Source: UBA11612 sp963976395 (GTDB lineage Bacteria; Pseudomonadota; Alphaproteobacteria; Rhodospirillales; Rhodospirillaceae). From it: DNA of 64,000 nucleotides. The notes beneath the pieces were generated by a model. That model was not told where the DNA came from, did no database searches, and saw only the letters and a program-made list of their open reading frames with translations. The translations under genes were made by a program, and so were the position numbers. This document shows, one piece after another, positions 47,086-55,081 of the stretch. The stretch covers positions 38,541 to 102,540 of the forward strand of contig CAXBLG010000005.1 of the NCBI GenBank assembly GCA_963976395.1. The letters run 5' to 3'. How positions within the stretch are numbered: position 1 is the first letter of the stretch; every line of letters starts with the position of its first letter.

Positions 47086-48157
47086 TCTTCTGTGGTTATT
47101 GGTGACGGTGCCGCTGCTGATCGCGGCCTACTTTCTGTTGCTCCGGCGCAAGAAACTGGCCGCCGTGCGCTACGCCAGCCTGAGCATGGTGAAGGACGCC
47201 ATGGGCGCCGGGCAAAAATTCCGCCGCCACATTCCGCCTCTTCTCTTTCTCTTGGCGCTGATCATCATGATCGCCGCCATCGCCCGACCGGCCGCTGTCA
47301 TCACTCTGCCGTCTCAGCGCGACACTGTGATCCTCGCCATGGATGTCTCCGGCAGCATGCGCGCGGTAGACGTCGAGCCCAGCCGCCTTGTCGCCGCCCA
47401 AGATGCCGCCCGTACTTTTATCTCCGAGCAACCCAACACCACCCGCGTCGGCGTGGTCGCCTTTGCCGGAACAGCCCTTACCGTTCAGCCGCCTACTTTT
47501 GTACGTGAAGATGTCCTGGGCGCCATCGACCGCTTCACCACCCACCGCGGGACGGCCATCGGCAGCGGCCTTCTCGTCGCCTTGCAGGAAGTTTTCCCCA
47601 ATTCCAACTTCGATCTCGGCTCCATGGGCCGTGACCGCTGGCGCGACAATCGCCGGCGCGGCATGCCGCTCGGCGGTTTATCCGGCATGGAGCGAAGCCT
47701 CGGCCCGATCATGGGCGGAGAAGACGAAGCCCAAAAAGAAGAAGAACCGGTGGAGCCGGGCTCCTACCAATCGGCGGTCATTATTTTGCTCACCGACGGA
47801 CAAGCCACCACCGGCCCCGATCCGATTGAAGCCGCGCGCCTCGCCGCCAAAAAAGGCATCCGCGTGTACACCGTTGGCGTCGGCACACCGGCAGGCGCAA
47901 CCCTCGGCTTCGAGGGTTGGTCCATGCGTGTGCGCTTGGATGAAGAAACATTGAAATCCATCGCCGAGATTACGCGCGGCGAATACTTCTATGCGGGCTC
48001 AGCCATTGACCTGAAGAAAATCTACCAGGGCCTCAATACACAGTTGGTCTTGGAGAAAAAGGAGACGGAGATAACCGCGCTCTTTTCGGCCTTGGCCGTC
48101 GCCCTGGCGGTCATGTCCGCCCTGCTCTCGATGATGTGGTTCAACCGGATCGTTTAG
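47066..48157 (+). CDS. VWA-domain membrane protein (BatA-like)
   Basis: The 363-residue product begins with a BatA-type helix (FLWPNLLWLLVTVPLLIAAYF) and a second helix (PLLFLLALIIMIAAIARPAAV), followed by a periplasmic VWA domain with MIDAS AMDVSGSMR near residue 95 and threonine/Asp residues in LLTDGQATTGP. A last helix (SALAVALAVMSALLSMMWF) closes it. It overlaps the DUF58 gene by 20 bases. The usual BatB-E partners are not in this cluster, leaving a reduced MoxR-VWA system. Confidence 0.93.
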   Translation: MTFLWPNLLWLLVTVPLLIAAYFLLLRRKKLAAVRYASLSMVKDAMGAGQKFRRHIPPLLFLLALIIMIAAIARPAAVITLPSQRDTVILAMDVSGSMRAVDVEPSRLVAAQDAARTFISEQPNTTRVGVVAFAGTALTVQPPTFVREDVLGAIDRFTTHRGTAIGSGLLVALQEVFPNSNFDLGSMGRDRWRDNRRRGMPLGGLSGMERSLGPIMGGEDEAQKEEEPVEPGSYQSAVIILLTDGQATTGPDPIEAARLAAKKGIRVYTVGVGTPAGATLGFEGWSMRVRLDEETLKSIAEITRGEYFYAGSAIDLKKIYQGLNTQLVLEKKETEITALFSALAVALAVMSALLSMMWFNRIV

Positions 48158-48184
48158 ATCCGGCCGGCTCCCACACCGGCAGCC

Positions 48185-48304
48185 TTATATGAAGAAAATC
48201 GCCAGCATACTGAAGAGAACGACAGCCACTGCCGCTTCGCCAAACCACGGCGGAAAAACCCGTTCGTAAACATCGAAAAAGCGATCCAAGCGTTCCATAA
48301 CCAT
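48185..48304 (-). CDS. Small 39-residue single-helix membrane protein
   Basis: A short frame from ATG 48304 to TAA 48185 encodes an amphipathic start (MVMERLDRFFDVYERVFPPW) and then one hydrophobic helix (GEAAVAVVLFSMLAIFFI). GAGGGC precedes the ATG, and the hydrophobic pattern is coherent. It lies 109 bases after the ion-channel gene on the same strand and is convergent with the VWA gene. Met at 48298 is an alternative start. Function unknown; it may assist the channel or another membrane complex. Confidence 0.5.
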   Translation of the reverse strand: MVMERLDRFFDVYERVFPPWFGEAAVAVVLFSMLAIFFI

Positions 48305-48413
48305 GCCCTCAATCCATAGCTGCGATGGTTCATAAAATACCCGGATTCCGGCACCCTAAGGGCGCGGGTGCGGCAAAGTTGGGGCAGCGCTCAAAATGAA
48401 CAAGGACGGGGAT

Positions 48414-48908
48414 TTATAGCCACCGGTCGCGTTTGATGTGCAACTCCCAGAATTTCCGCATGGCGATATAGGTGAACGAGGCCGACCAGCCGATGAGAAT
48501 GAGCCCGCTCAGCACTTCGAAACTGGCGATCATGCGCAGCCCGCCCACCGGATAAATATCCCCGAGACCAAGAGATGCAAAGGTCTCTGCGGAAAAATAG
48601 AAATAGTCATAGAACGACAAAGATAAACCCGTGCGCGGCACTGCCGACAAGGTTGTGTCTGAAATTAGAGTGTCATGAAGCCCGACAAAATCTCCGGTCC
48701 CGTCTATCAGGTCAGCAACCAAATAGCCGGTCGCATAGGTGGCGATTTCGATCGTGTGGACAACAATGACACCAAGAACCACAACGACCATTCGCGCATG
48801 TGGCGGAATTTTTATAACTTCGACAATCGACGAAATGATGCGCAAGCCCTGGTAATGCATAAGGACGGTGACAGCCAAAAGTAGGATGATGAGCCCTCCC
48901 ACAATCAT
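48414..48908 (-). CDS. Two-TM ion channel family protein
   Basis: The 164-residue protein has a first helix (VGGLIILLLAVTVLMHY), a second (MVVVVLGVIVVHTIEIATYA), a pore loop with FYFSAETFASLGLGDIYP and a last helix (FEVLSGLILIGWSASFTYIAM). SLGLGDIYP replaces the TVGYGD-type potassium filter, keeping GxGD. This suggests a K+ or cation channel of the Ion_trans_2 type. Its ATG overlaps the stop of the preceding gene (ATGA), so the two are coupled. Confidence 0.83.
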   Translation of the reverse strand: MIVGGLIILLLAVTVLMHYQGLRIISSIVEVIKIPPHARMVVVVLGVIVVHTIEIATYATGYLVADLIDGTGDFVGLHDTLISDTTLSAVPRTGLSLSFYDYFYFSAETFASLGLGDIYPVGGLRMIASFEVLSGLILIGWSASFTYIAMRKFWELHIKRDRWL

Positions 48909-49498
48909 GAGTCGCCCTCATTGCGCACATTCTCACGCAACTTTTCGGCACGGGTGCGAAATCCGTCGGCATCTCCATAGTCTATAAAATTATAGTAACG
49001 ATGATGGCACGAACTAACACGGCGACTGTGTTTGATCGGACACCAATATTGCTCGGTACGACTCGCCACCTCGCGCACATAAGCAATAACGCCATTGGCG
49101 TACCCGCAGAACTCACAATTCAGTTTTTCAATCAGATTTAGATAAGAAAGATTGCGACGATCCAAAGCAATGTAATTGGATCGTTTAACCTTACGGATGC
49201 CATACACAGGAAAACAAACCCATTGATAGACCGATACAAAAATATCCAACAACACGATGGGGAGCGCCAACGAATAAATAACGGGCGCGGTAACGTAATG
49301 CATAATGGGAGAGCGCCGCAGAAACCGAAGCAATCCGGTTCGCAATCGTCGATGATGCCGCCGAGCCTCGGCTTCAAACTTTACCCGTCTATTCTCGACA
49401 ATATATTTAAATTGGCTGCGCCGTGCAGCAAGTTCTCGTTCGAATTCGTCCTCAAGTGCAGAGATGCGAGCCTGAAGTTCGGACAAAGTTTTGCTCAT
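48905..49498 (-). CDS. Coiled-coil membrane protein with CxxC motif, unknown
   Basis: I do not recognise this 197-residue protein. Residues about 1-55 are a charged coiled coil (SELQARISALEDEFERELAA). Residues about 68-98 hold a hydrophobic segment (YVTAPVIYSLALPIVLLDIF). The C-terminal part carries NCEFCGYANGV, then YWCPIKH and SCHHRYYNF, a possible zinc or heme-binding set of Cys and His. Translationally coupled to the ion channel, so it may be a subunit or regulator of it. Confidence 0.65.
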   Translation of the reverse strand: MSKTLSELQARISALEDEFERELAARRSQFKYIVENRRVKFEAEARRHHRRLRTGLLRFLRRSPIMHYVTAPVIYSLALPIVLLDIFVSVYQWVCFPVYGIRKVKRSNYIALDRRNLSYLNLIEKLNCEFCGYANGVIAYVREVASRTEQYWCPIKHSRRVSSCHHRYYNFIDYGDADGFRTRAEKLRENVRNEGDS

Positions 49499-49599
49499 TT
49501 AGCATCCTCTCTCGGCAACCTCGCCCAAATGGCGATTCATACGGAATATCTACACACCTGCCTTCGACGGACCTTAAACCAATTAGGTGAGACGCAGCC

Positions 49600-50406
49600 T
49601 CAGCGAAGCGTGGGGTCGCGATAAATCGTTAATTTTGAAATCATCCCGTTCGGACCATACGCGAAAGTGTGAACGGTATTCTCAACACCACTGTCCGTAT
49701 GGATCCGCAGCGCCATAGCCGCCGCACCCATGCCTGAGTTTCCGACGGGCAATACCATTTCGTAACGCGCGCCGCGCGCCGTCAGCCCGGCAATATAAGA
49801 CTCCACCGCGCCACGTCCCACGATGGGCCGACTGCCCGCCGGGTCTTCGATGACCGCTTCATCGTCAAACATGCTGGAAGCCGCGTCAGCATTCCCGCCG
49901 TTGATCGCCTCAAGGAAAGCCTTTAGCGGATCTGTTGATGTGGATGGCGTCGGGGGACGAGCCGCGACTTGAGGTGCCGCCGGTTGCGTGGATGCTGCAG
50001 GCGCGGGCTGCGAGGGCGCTGCCGCTACGGCGTGCCTCCCAAACGCGACAGCCGTACCGAATCCGTCCATGTATCCAAGGTTAAAAAAGGACATGCCTTT
50101 ACGTTCACGGCGCACGTTAATAACCGCGTCCGCACCAAGCTCAGCTGCTTTCGCTTTCAGCAGAATGTCTGTTTTATCTTCAATGGAAGGGCGGTCGATT
50201 ACGCCTACTTTTTTTGCGCGCACAAAAACTTGCCCGAGGACACGGTACGGCCTGTCGGAAATATCGCCTTCAGCAAGAATTACTTTTTCCTCCGCCGCGC
50301 TCAGCTCCGGCACCTTCATAACAGCGACAGGCTCGGCTGCGCCGGCGGCTCCATGGGCCAACAAGACACAAGTCAGCGTCATCCCTGCAAATGCCCTAAA
50401 CCTCAT
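49600..50406 (-). CDS. Exported protein joining a YbjQ-like and a SnoaL-like domain
   Basis: From ATG 50406 the 268-residue product has a signal peptide (AFAGMTLTCVLLAHGAAGA). Residues about 40-110 resemble the small heavy-metal-binding-like YbjQ fold: DRPYRVLGQVFVRAKKVG and KAAELGADAVINVR. A Pro/Ala linker follows (PSQPAPAASTQPAAPQVAA), and residues about 155-268 resemble a SnoaL/nuclear transport factor 2 fold (DPLKAFLEAINGGNADAASS, RPIVGRGAVESYIAGL). GGAGG supports the start; the frame is open to 50460. The joint function is unknown. Confidence 0.65.
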   Translation of the reverse strand: MRFRAFAGMTLTCVLLAHGAAGAAEPVAVMKVPELSAAEEKVILAEGDISDRPYRVLGQVFVRAKKVGVIDRPSIEDKTDILLKAKAAELGADAVINVRRERKGMSFFNLGYMDGFGTAVAFGRHAVAAAPSQPAPAASTQPAAPQVAARPPTPSTSTDPLKAFLEAINGGNADAASSMFDDEAVIEDPAGSRPIVGRGAVESYIAGLTARGARYEMVLPVGNSGMGAAAMALRIHTDSGVENTVHTFAYGPNGMISKLTIYRDPTLR

Positions 50407-50478
50407 CCCGGCGCTCCTCCACACAAATTGAATGTTGGTTATACCACGCGGATGGATCATCGTCTTTGCTTTCGCATC

Positions 50479-51831
50479 CTAAATAAGTTTGTAAACCGCG
50501 CCTAGAATCGCACCAACAGCAAGGGTCGGCAACATACCTGTCTTGAACCGTAGTAAAGCAATCATGGCAGCTGCCGACAAAATCGCAGCGGCAATATCCA
50601 AGGTCGGTAAAGCAGGCACATACACTCTCAATCCGTAGGTATGAATTTCCGCGACGGCTGCAAACAAAACGTTCAACGCGAACCACACCGCAAGATTGAG
50701 GATAACGCCGACCACCGCCGCAGTGATCGCCGACAGCGCCGCAGAAAGATGTCGATTTTCCTGCAAACGCTCGATGTAGGGCGCGCCCAGAAAAATCCAC
50801 AAAAAACACGGAACGAACGTAACCCACGTCACCAGCAGCGAGGCCAGCACGGCCGCTATCCAAGGGTCTAGGCCACCAGAGTCTCGGAAGGCGGCCAGAA
50901 AGCCGACAAACTGCACAACCTGAATCAAAGGCCCCGGCGTACTTTCCGCAAGCCCCAAGCCGTCGATCATCTCACCCGGTCTGAGCCAGCCGAAATTTTG
51001 CACAGCTTCTTGCGCCACATACGACAACACCGCGTAGGCACCGCCGAAGGTTACCACGGCCATTTTGCTAAAAAACAAGCCCAGATGAACAAACACGTTC
51101 TCGCCGCCGAACATCCAGAAGGCGAACACGATGGGGGCGAACCACAGCGGCACAAAAACACCGATGATTTTCACCGCGCGCCTCCACGATGGAGAGACAC
51201 GACTGTCGGACACCTCGAAGGCCTCGGCGTGCGCATTTGAAATAAACTGCGCGGGCCAAAACCGGGCGCCGAAAAACCCTAAAAGTCCGGCCCCAATCAC
51301 AATAACGGGAAAGCGCACGTCGAGAAAAAAGATGCCGACGAAGGCCGCTGCGGCAATGCTCCAGGATACCGCGGTCTTGAGCGTCCGCGCACCGACCCGC
51401 CGCACAGCATCAAGCACCACCGCAAGGATCACTGCCTTGACCCCGAAAAACAACCCGGCCACGAGGCCAACGTCTCGGAACCCAACGTATAAGAAACTCA
51501 GCAGCAGGATGGCCACAAACCCCGGCAATACGAACAGCAATCCTGCAGTCAGTCCGCCGCGCGCACCGTTCAGAATCCAACCGATATAGGTTGCAAGCTG
51601 CTGAGCTTCCGGGCCGGGCAGCAGCATGCAGTAATTGAGCGCGCCTAAAAACCGCTGCTCGGAAACCCACTTCTTTTCTTCAACGAGAATACGGTGAATG
51701 ACCGCGATCTGACCGGCCGGGCCGCCAAAACTCAAGGCCGCCACCCGCATCCAAACCACAAGAGCATCGCGAAACGGCACCTGGTCCGCGGTGATCTCGT
51801 CGCTGACGCGCGCCTCTCCCGACATTAACAT
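50479..51831 (-). CDS. chrA: Chromate transporter, ChrA family
   Basis: The 450-residue protein has two homologous CHR halves: SFGGPAGQIAVIHRILVEEKKW near residue 35 and FGGAYAVLSYVAQEAV near residue 260, with about ten helices in total. CHR proteins export chromate or related oxyanions. GxxGP-type prolines (LPGPEAQQLATYIGW, STPGPLIQVVQFVGF) are present in each half. It is a complete long-chain form. Whether chromate is the true substrate is not shown here. Confidence 0.93.
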   Translation of the reverse strand: MLMSGEARVSDEITADQVPFRDALVVWMRVAALSFGGPAGQIAVIHRILVEEKKWVSEQRFLGALNYCMLLPGPEAQQLATYIGWILNGARGGLTAGLLFVLPGFVAILLLSFLYVGFRDVGLVAGLFFGVKAVILAVVLDAVRRVGARTLKTAVSWSIAAAAFVGIFFLDVRFPVIVIGAGLLGFFGARFWPAQFISNAHAEAFEVSDSRVSPSWRRAVKIIGVFVPLWFAPIVFAFWMFGGENVFVHLGLFFSKMAVVTFGGAYAVLSYVAQEAVQNFGWLRPGEMIDGLGLAESTPGPLIQVVQFVGFLAAFRDSGGLDPWIAAVLASLLVTWVTFVPCFLWIFLGAPYIERLQENRHLSAALSAITAAVVGVILNLAVWFALNVLFAAVAEIHTYGLRVYVPALPTLDIAAAILSAAAMIALLRFKTGMLPTLAVGAILGAVYKLI

Positions 51832-51999
51832 CGCTCTTGCTTCTAAGGCCCAGCGTGAGCCGGGATAATTGAAACTGGCTTACTAGAGCCCTCACTCTAT
51901 TTCATTTTCCGCATCACACCTACGCCGGACCTTATGCTAATCTAGCCGCCAGCTACACCTTCCGGAATCGTCCGGTACCCTAGAGAAAGACCGAAAATC

Positions 52000-53409
52000 A
52001 TGCCGCTCGATGTTCGACGGCTTTTGCAGGATGCGGCGGGCCCGCACCATCAACTGCAAAGCGACCACGTCAACCCGCGCTTCGCCAAATCCTTAAGTCT
52101 GATCGGTTTCGACCGAACCTACGTGCGCGCCGAAGGTGCCCATTTGATCGACGCCGAAGGCCAGAAACACCTCGACATGCTCGGCGGCTACGGCATGTTC
52201 AATATGGGCCGCAACAACACAACCGTGCGTCAGGCGTTGACGGATTTTCTCGCCGCCGAGACCGCGAGCCTGGTTCAACTGGGCACACCCCTGCTGTCCG
52301 GTCTGTTGGCCCAAGAGCTCAAACGACGCATTCCCGGCTTCGACTTCGTATATTTTACCAACTCCGGCGCCGAAGGCGTCGAGACCGCAATCAAGTTCGC
52401 CCGCCGTGCAACAGGGCGCGAAGGCATATTGCATGCCTCCTCCGCATTTCACGGATTAACCACCGGCGCGCTCGCGCTTAACGGCGCCGATGTATTCCGC
52501 AACGGCTTCGGCGCGCTTCTGCCCGGTAATCGCAAAATCAAGTACAACGATCTTAGCGCTCTTGAAGAAGCGCTTAGCACCAAAGACGTCGCCGCGTTTA
52601 TTGTTGAGCCCATCCAAGGCAAAGGCGTCGCTATTCCGGATGCAGGCTATCTGCGCGAAGCCGGACGTCTGTGCCGCAAATACGGCGCGCTGCTTGTCGT
52701 GGATGAAATCCAAACCGGCCTTTGCCGCACCGGCCGCTTTTTGGCCATGGAACATGACGGCAATGTAGATGCCGATATCGTCGTCATCTCCAAGGCACTG
52801 TCCGGCGGTTACGTTCCCGTCGGCGCCGTGCTGTACAAGAAATCGGTTTACAACAAAGTCTTCTCGTCGCTTGAGGATTGCGTCGTTCATTCCTCCACCT
52901 TCGGCCAGGGCGATATGGCCATGGTCGCGGGCCTAGCCTCGCTTACAGCACTTGACGAAGTAAACGCCTCTCAAAATGCCGAGGTCATGGGCAACAAGCT
53001 CGGCCAGAGCTTGCGTGCAATGAAAGAACGCTTTCAATTCATCAAAGACGTGCGCTGGCGCGGCCTGATGATCGGCATCGAGTTCGGCGCACCCAAATCA
53101 CTGTCGCTGCGCACCGCCTGGTCCGGCGTCAACGCGCTCAGCAAAGACCTTTTCTGTCAGGCCATTACCATTCCGTTGCTGGCCGATCACCGCATCCTCA
53201 CTCAGGTGTCCGGTCATCATACAAACACCATCAAACTCATTCCGCCGCTAGTGCTGAATGAGGAGGATGTGCGTTGGTTCCTGACAGCCTTTGAAAAAGT
53301 GATGGTGGATTTACACAAGTTCCCGGGTCCCGCCTGGGAAGCTTTATTCCGTATCGGCAAGAATGCGGTTAAGCGCAGTCCGCCCATCGCATCGGCAGCA
53401 GCAGAGTAA
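52000..53409 (+). CDS. Class III PLP-dependent aminotransferase (possibly HpnO-like)
   Basis: The 469-residue protein has the class III fold: LDMLGGYGMFNMGRNN, VYFTNSGAEGVETAIKFARR, HASSAFHGLTTGALALNG, LLVVDEIQTGLCRTG, and the PLP lysine in VVISKALSGGYVPVG. It transfers amino groups using pyridoxal phosphate. HpnO, which makes aminohopanoids, belongs to this subgroup; with HpnN/HpnM genes 9 kb away I consider it plausible but not demonstrated. A GAAAGA site precedes the ATG. Confidence 0.88.
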   Translation: MPLDVRRLLQDAAGPHHQLQSDHVNPRFAKSLSLIGFDRTYVRAEGAHLIDAEGQKHLDMLGGYGMFNMGRNNTTVRQALTDFLAAETASLVQLGTPLLSGLLAQELKRRIPGFDFVYFTNSGAEGVETAIKFARRATGREGILHASSAFHGLTTGALALNGADVFRNGFGALLPGNRKIKYNDLSALEEALSTKDVAAFIVEPIQGKGVAIPDAGYLREAGRLCRKYGALLVVDEIQTGLCRTGRFLAMEHDGNVDADIVVISKALSGGYVPVGAVLYKKSVYNKVFSSLEDCVVHSSTFGQGDMAMVAGLASLTALDEVNASQNAEVMGNKLGQSLRAMKERFQFIKDVRWRGLMIGIEFGAPKSLSLRTAWSGVNALSKDLFCQAITIPLLADHRILTQVSGHHTNTIKLIPPLVLNEEDVRWFLTAFEKVMVDLHKFPGPAWEALFRIGKNAVKRSPPIASAAAE

Positions 53410-53434
53410 TATTTTTAAAACCTGCTGCCGCCCG

Positions 53435-54415
53435 CTAAGGGTGAATCACCACATTGCCCATGGCGGTGCCGCTTTCCACCAACTCGTGCGCCTTGACGAT
53501 ATCCTCCAGTGAAAACTGGGCGGCGATAGTATGGCGCATGGCGTCGCTGGTAATCAGAGTATTGATATCCGCGATACCTTTGTCCCGGTCCTCTGCGGTC
53601 AGTTCATAAACAATAAAGAACTGCACACACGCCCCGTACACAAGCAGAGGCAAAATTTGCAGCGGCGGCGCCATATCATTCGAGCCGTACACAACCACCA
53701 GCCCGCCGGGCTTCAAACAAGTGGGAATCAAAAATTGGTTGCCCCCGAAGTCCAGATCGATGATCCGGTCCACCTTCGCGCCTCCGGTGATGTCTTTGAC
53801 CGCCGCGCCCACATCTTGGGTTTTATAGTTAATCACGTGATCGGCACCGGCTGCGCGCGCATGCTCGGCTTTTTGCGGTGTGCTTATAGTTGTGATGACC
53901 TCCGCGCCCTTCATTTTAGCGAACTGAATGGCATAGTGGCCCACCGCCCCCGCTCCGCCGGTAATAAGCACGCGTTGTCCCGCAACTGACCCGCCAATCG
54001 TTACCGCATGTTGCGCAGTCAGGGCTGGAATACCGAAACAGGCACCCGCTTCAAAATCCACACCGTCGGGTAGAGGCACCGCCTGTGCTGCCGGCACGGC
54101 AATATACTCCGCTGCCGTTCCAAACGGGCGTTTCCATTGACCGTTCCAGATCCAGACCCGCTCACCGGCGCGTGCCTTATCCACACCTTTTCCCACCTGC
54201 TCGATAATCCCGGCGCCGTCGCTATGCGGAACAATTTGCGGGAAAGCCAGCGCACGGCCCGGCCCGCCTTGGCGAGACTTGACGTCGGACGGATTCACAC
54301 CGGAGGCCTTGATGCGCACGAGCACCTCTCCAGCGCCGGGTGTAGGCGTTTCCACCTCACCCACCTGAAGCACATCACGCGCTGCGCCGTTCTCATGATA
54401 AAAAGCTGCCCGCAT
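53435..54415 (-). CDS. Zinc-less MDR quinone oxidoreductase-like protein
   Basis: The 326-residue product from ATG 54415 (site GGAGG) begins MRAAFYHENGAARDVLQVG and has RIKASGVNPSDVKSRQG, the NADPH-binding GGAGAVGHYAIQFAKMKGAEVI near residue 150 and a C-terminal SGTAMGNVVIHP. The zinc-ligand cysteines of alcohol dehydrogenases are absent, as in quinone oxidoreductases. The frame to 54478 overlaps the YqaA gene and is rejected. The substrate is unknown. Confidence 0.88.
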   Translation of the reverse strand: MRAAFYHENGAARDVLQVGEVETPTPGAGEVLVRIKASGVNPSDVKSRQGGPGRALAFPQIVPHSDGAGIIEQVGKGVDKARAGERVWIWNGQWKRPFGTAAEYIAVPAAQAVPLPDGVDFEAGACFGIPALTAQHAVTIGGSVAGQRVLITGGAGAVGHYAIQFAKMKGAEVITTISTPQKAEHARAAGADHVINYKTQDVGAAVKDITGGAKVDRIIDLDFGGNQFLIPTCLKPGGLVVVYGSNDMAPPLQILPLLVYGACVQFFIVYELTAEDRDKGIADINTLITSDAMRHTIAAQFSLEDIVKAHELVESGTAMGNVVIHP

Positions 54416-54474
54416 GGTTTTCCTCCGCACTACAATTGCTCCCCCGCCATCTATCGGTGAGCGTATCTGTCCTA

Positions 54475-54921
54475 TCACAAAAACAGAGTATCAGCGCCGG
54501 CGATGAACACCGCATAGCGCGCGCCCTTGCCGATCGCCACCAGAACGAAGAACAGATCAAATCGCACGCGCAGCAAACCGGCCACGACCGTCAGCGCATC
54601 GCCGCCTACCGGCATCCAGGCGAGGAGCAGCGTCCAGACTCCGCGCCGCTGGAACCAACTTTCGGCCTTGTCCATCGCCGCCTCGGACGCCGGGAACCAC
54701 TTTCGTCCGCGCCAATGGGCGGCATAGCGCCCCATCAGCCAATTTACCGCCGCGCCCAAAGTGTTTCCGGCAGTGGCTGCGGCCCATAATGCAAACCGGC
54801 TCCGCTCCGGATCGGCGAGAGCTGCGGCCAGCACCACTTCGGAGTAAAGCGGAAGCACGGTCGCGGCCAGAAAAGCCATACCAAACACGGTGGTGTACGC
54901 GGTAGCGAATGAACTCAGCAT
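54475..54921 (-). CDS. YqaA-family membrane protein
   Basis: The 148-residue product from 54921 (MLSSFATAYTTVFGMAFLAA) matches YqaA: TVLPLYSEVVLAAALADPE, then GNTLGAAVNWLMGR and the WFQRRGVWTLLLAWMPVGGDALTVVAGLLR block near residue 95. It is a DedA-like polytopic protein; the role is not known. The open frame continues to 54984, so the start is uncertain. Confidence 0.8.
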   Translation of the reverse strand: MLSSFATAYTTVFGMAFLAATVLPLYSEVVLAAALADPERSRFALWAAATAGNTLGAAVNWLMGRYAAHWRGRKWFPASEAAMDKAESWFQRRGVWTLLLAWMPVGGDALTVVAGLLRVRFDLFFVLVAIGKGARYAVFIAGADTLFL

Positions 54922-55081
54922 GACAAGATCATAAGCGAGAAGACACGAATTGTGATTTTTAATGCCCGGTTGCTGGCCTATCATCGCTCTGCTGGATCAG
55001 CGGAGCCAAATATTGGGGCGCTGTCCCAAAATGCCCGACTAAAGAGATGGGCCAAATAGATGCCGAACAAATGGGGGTGAT

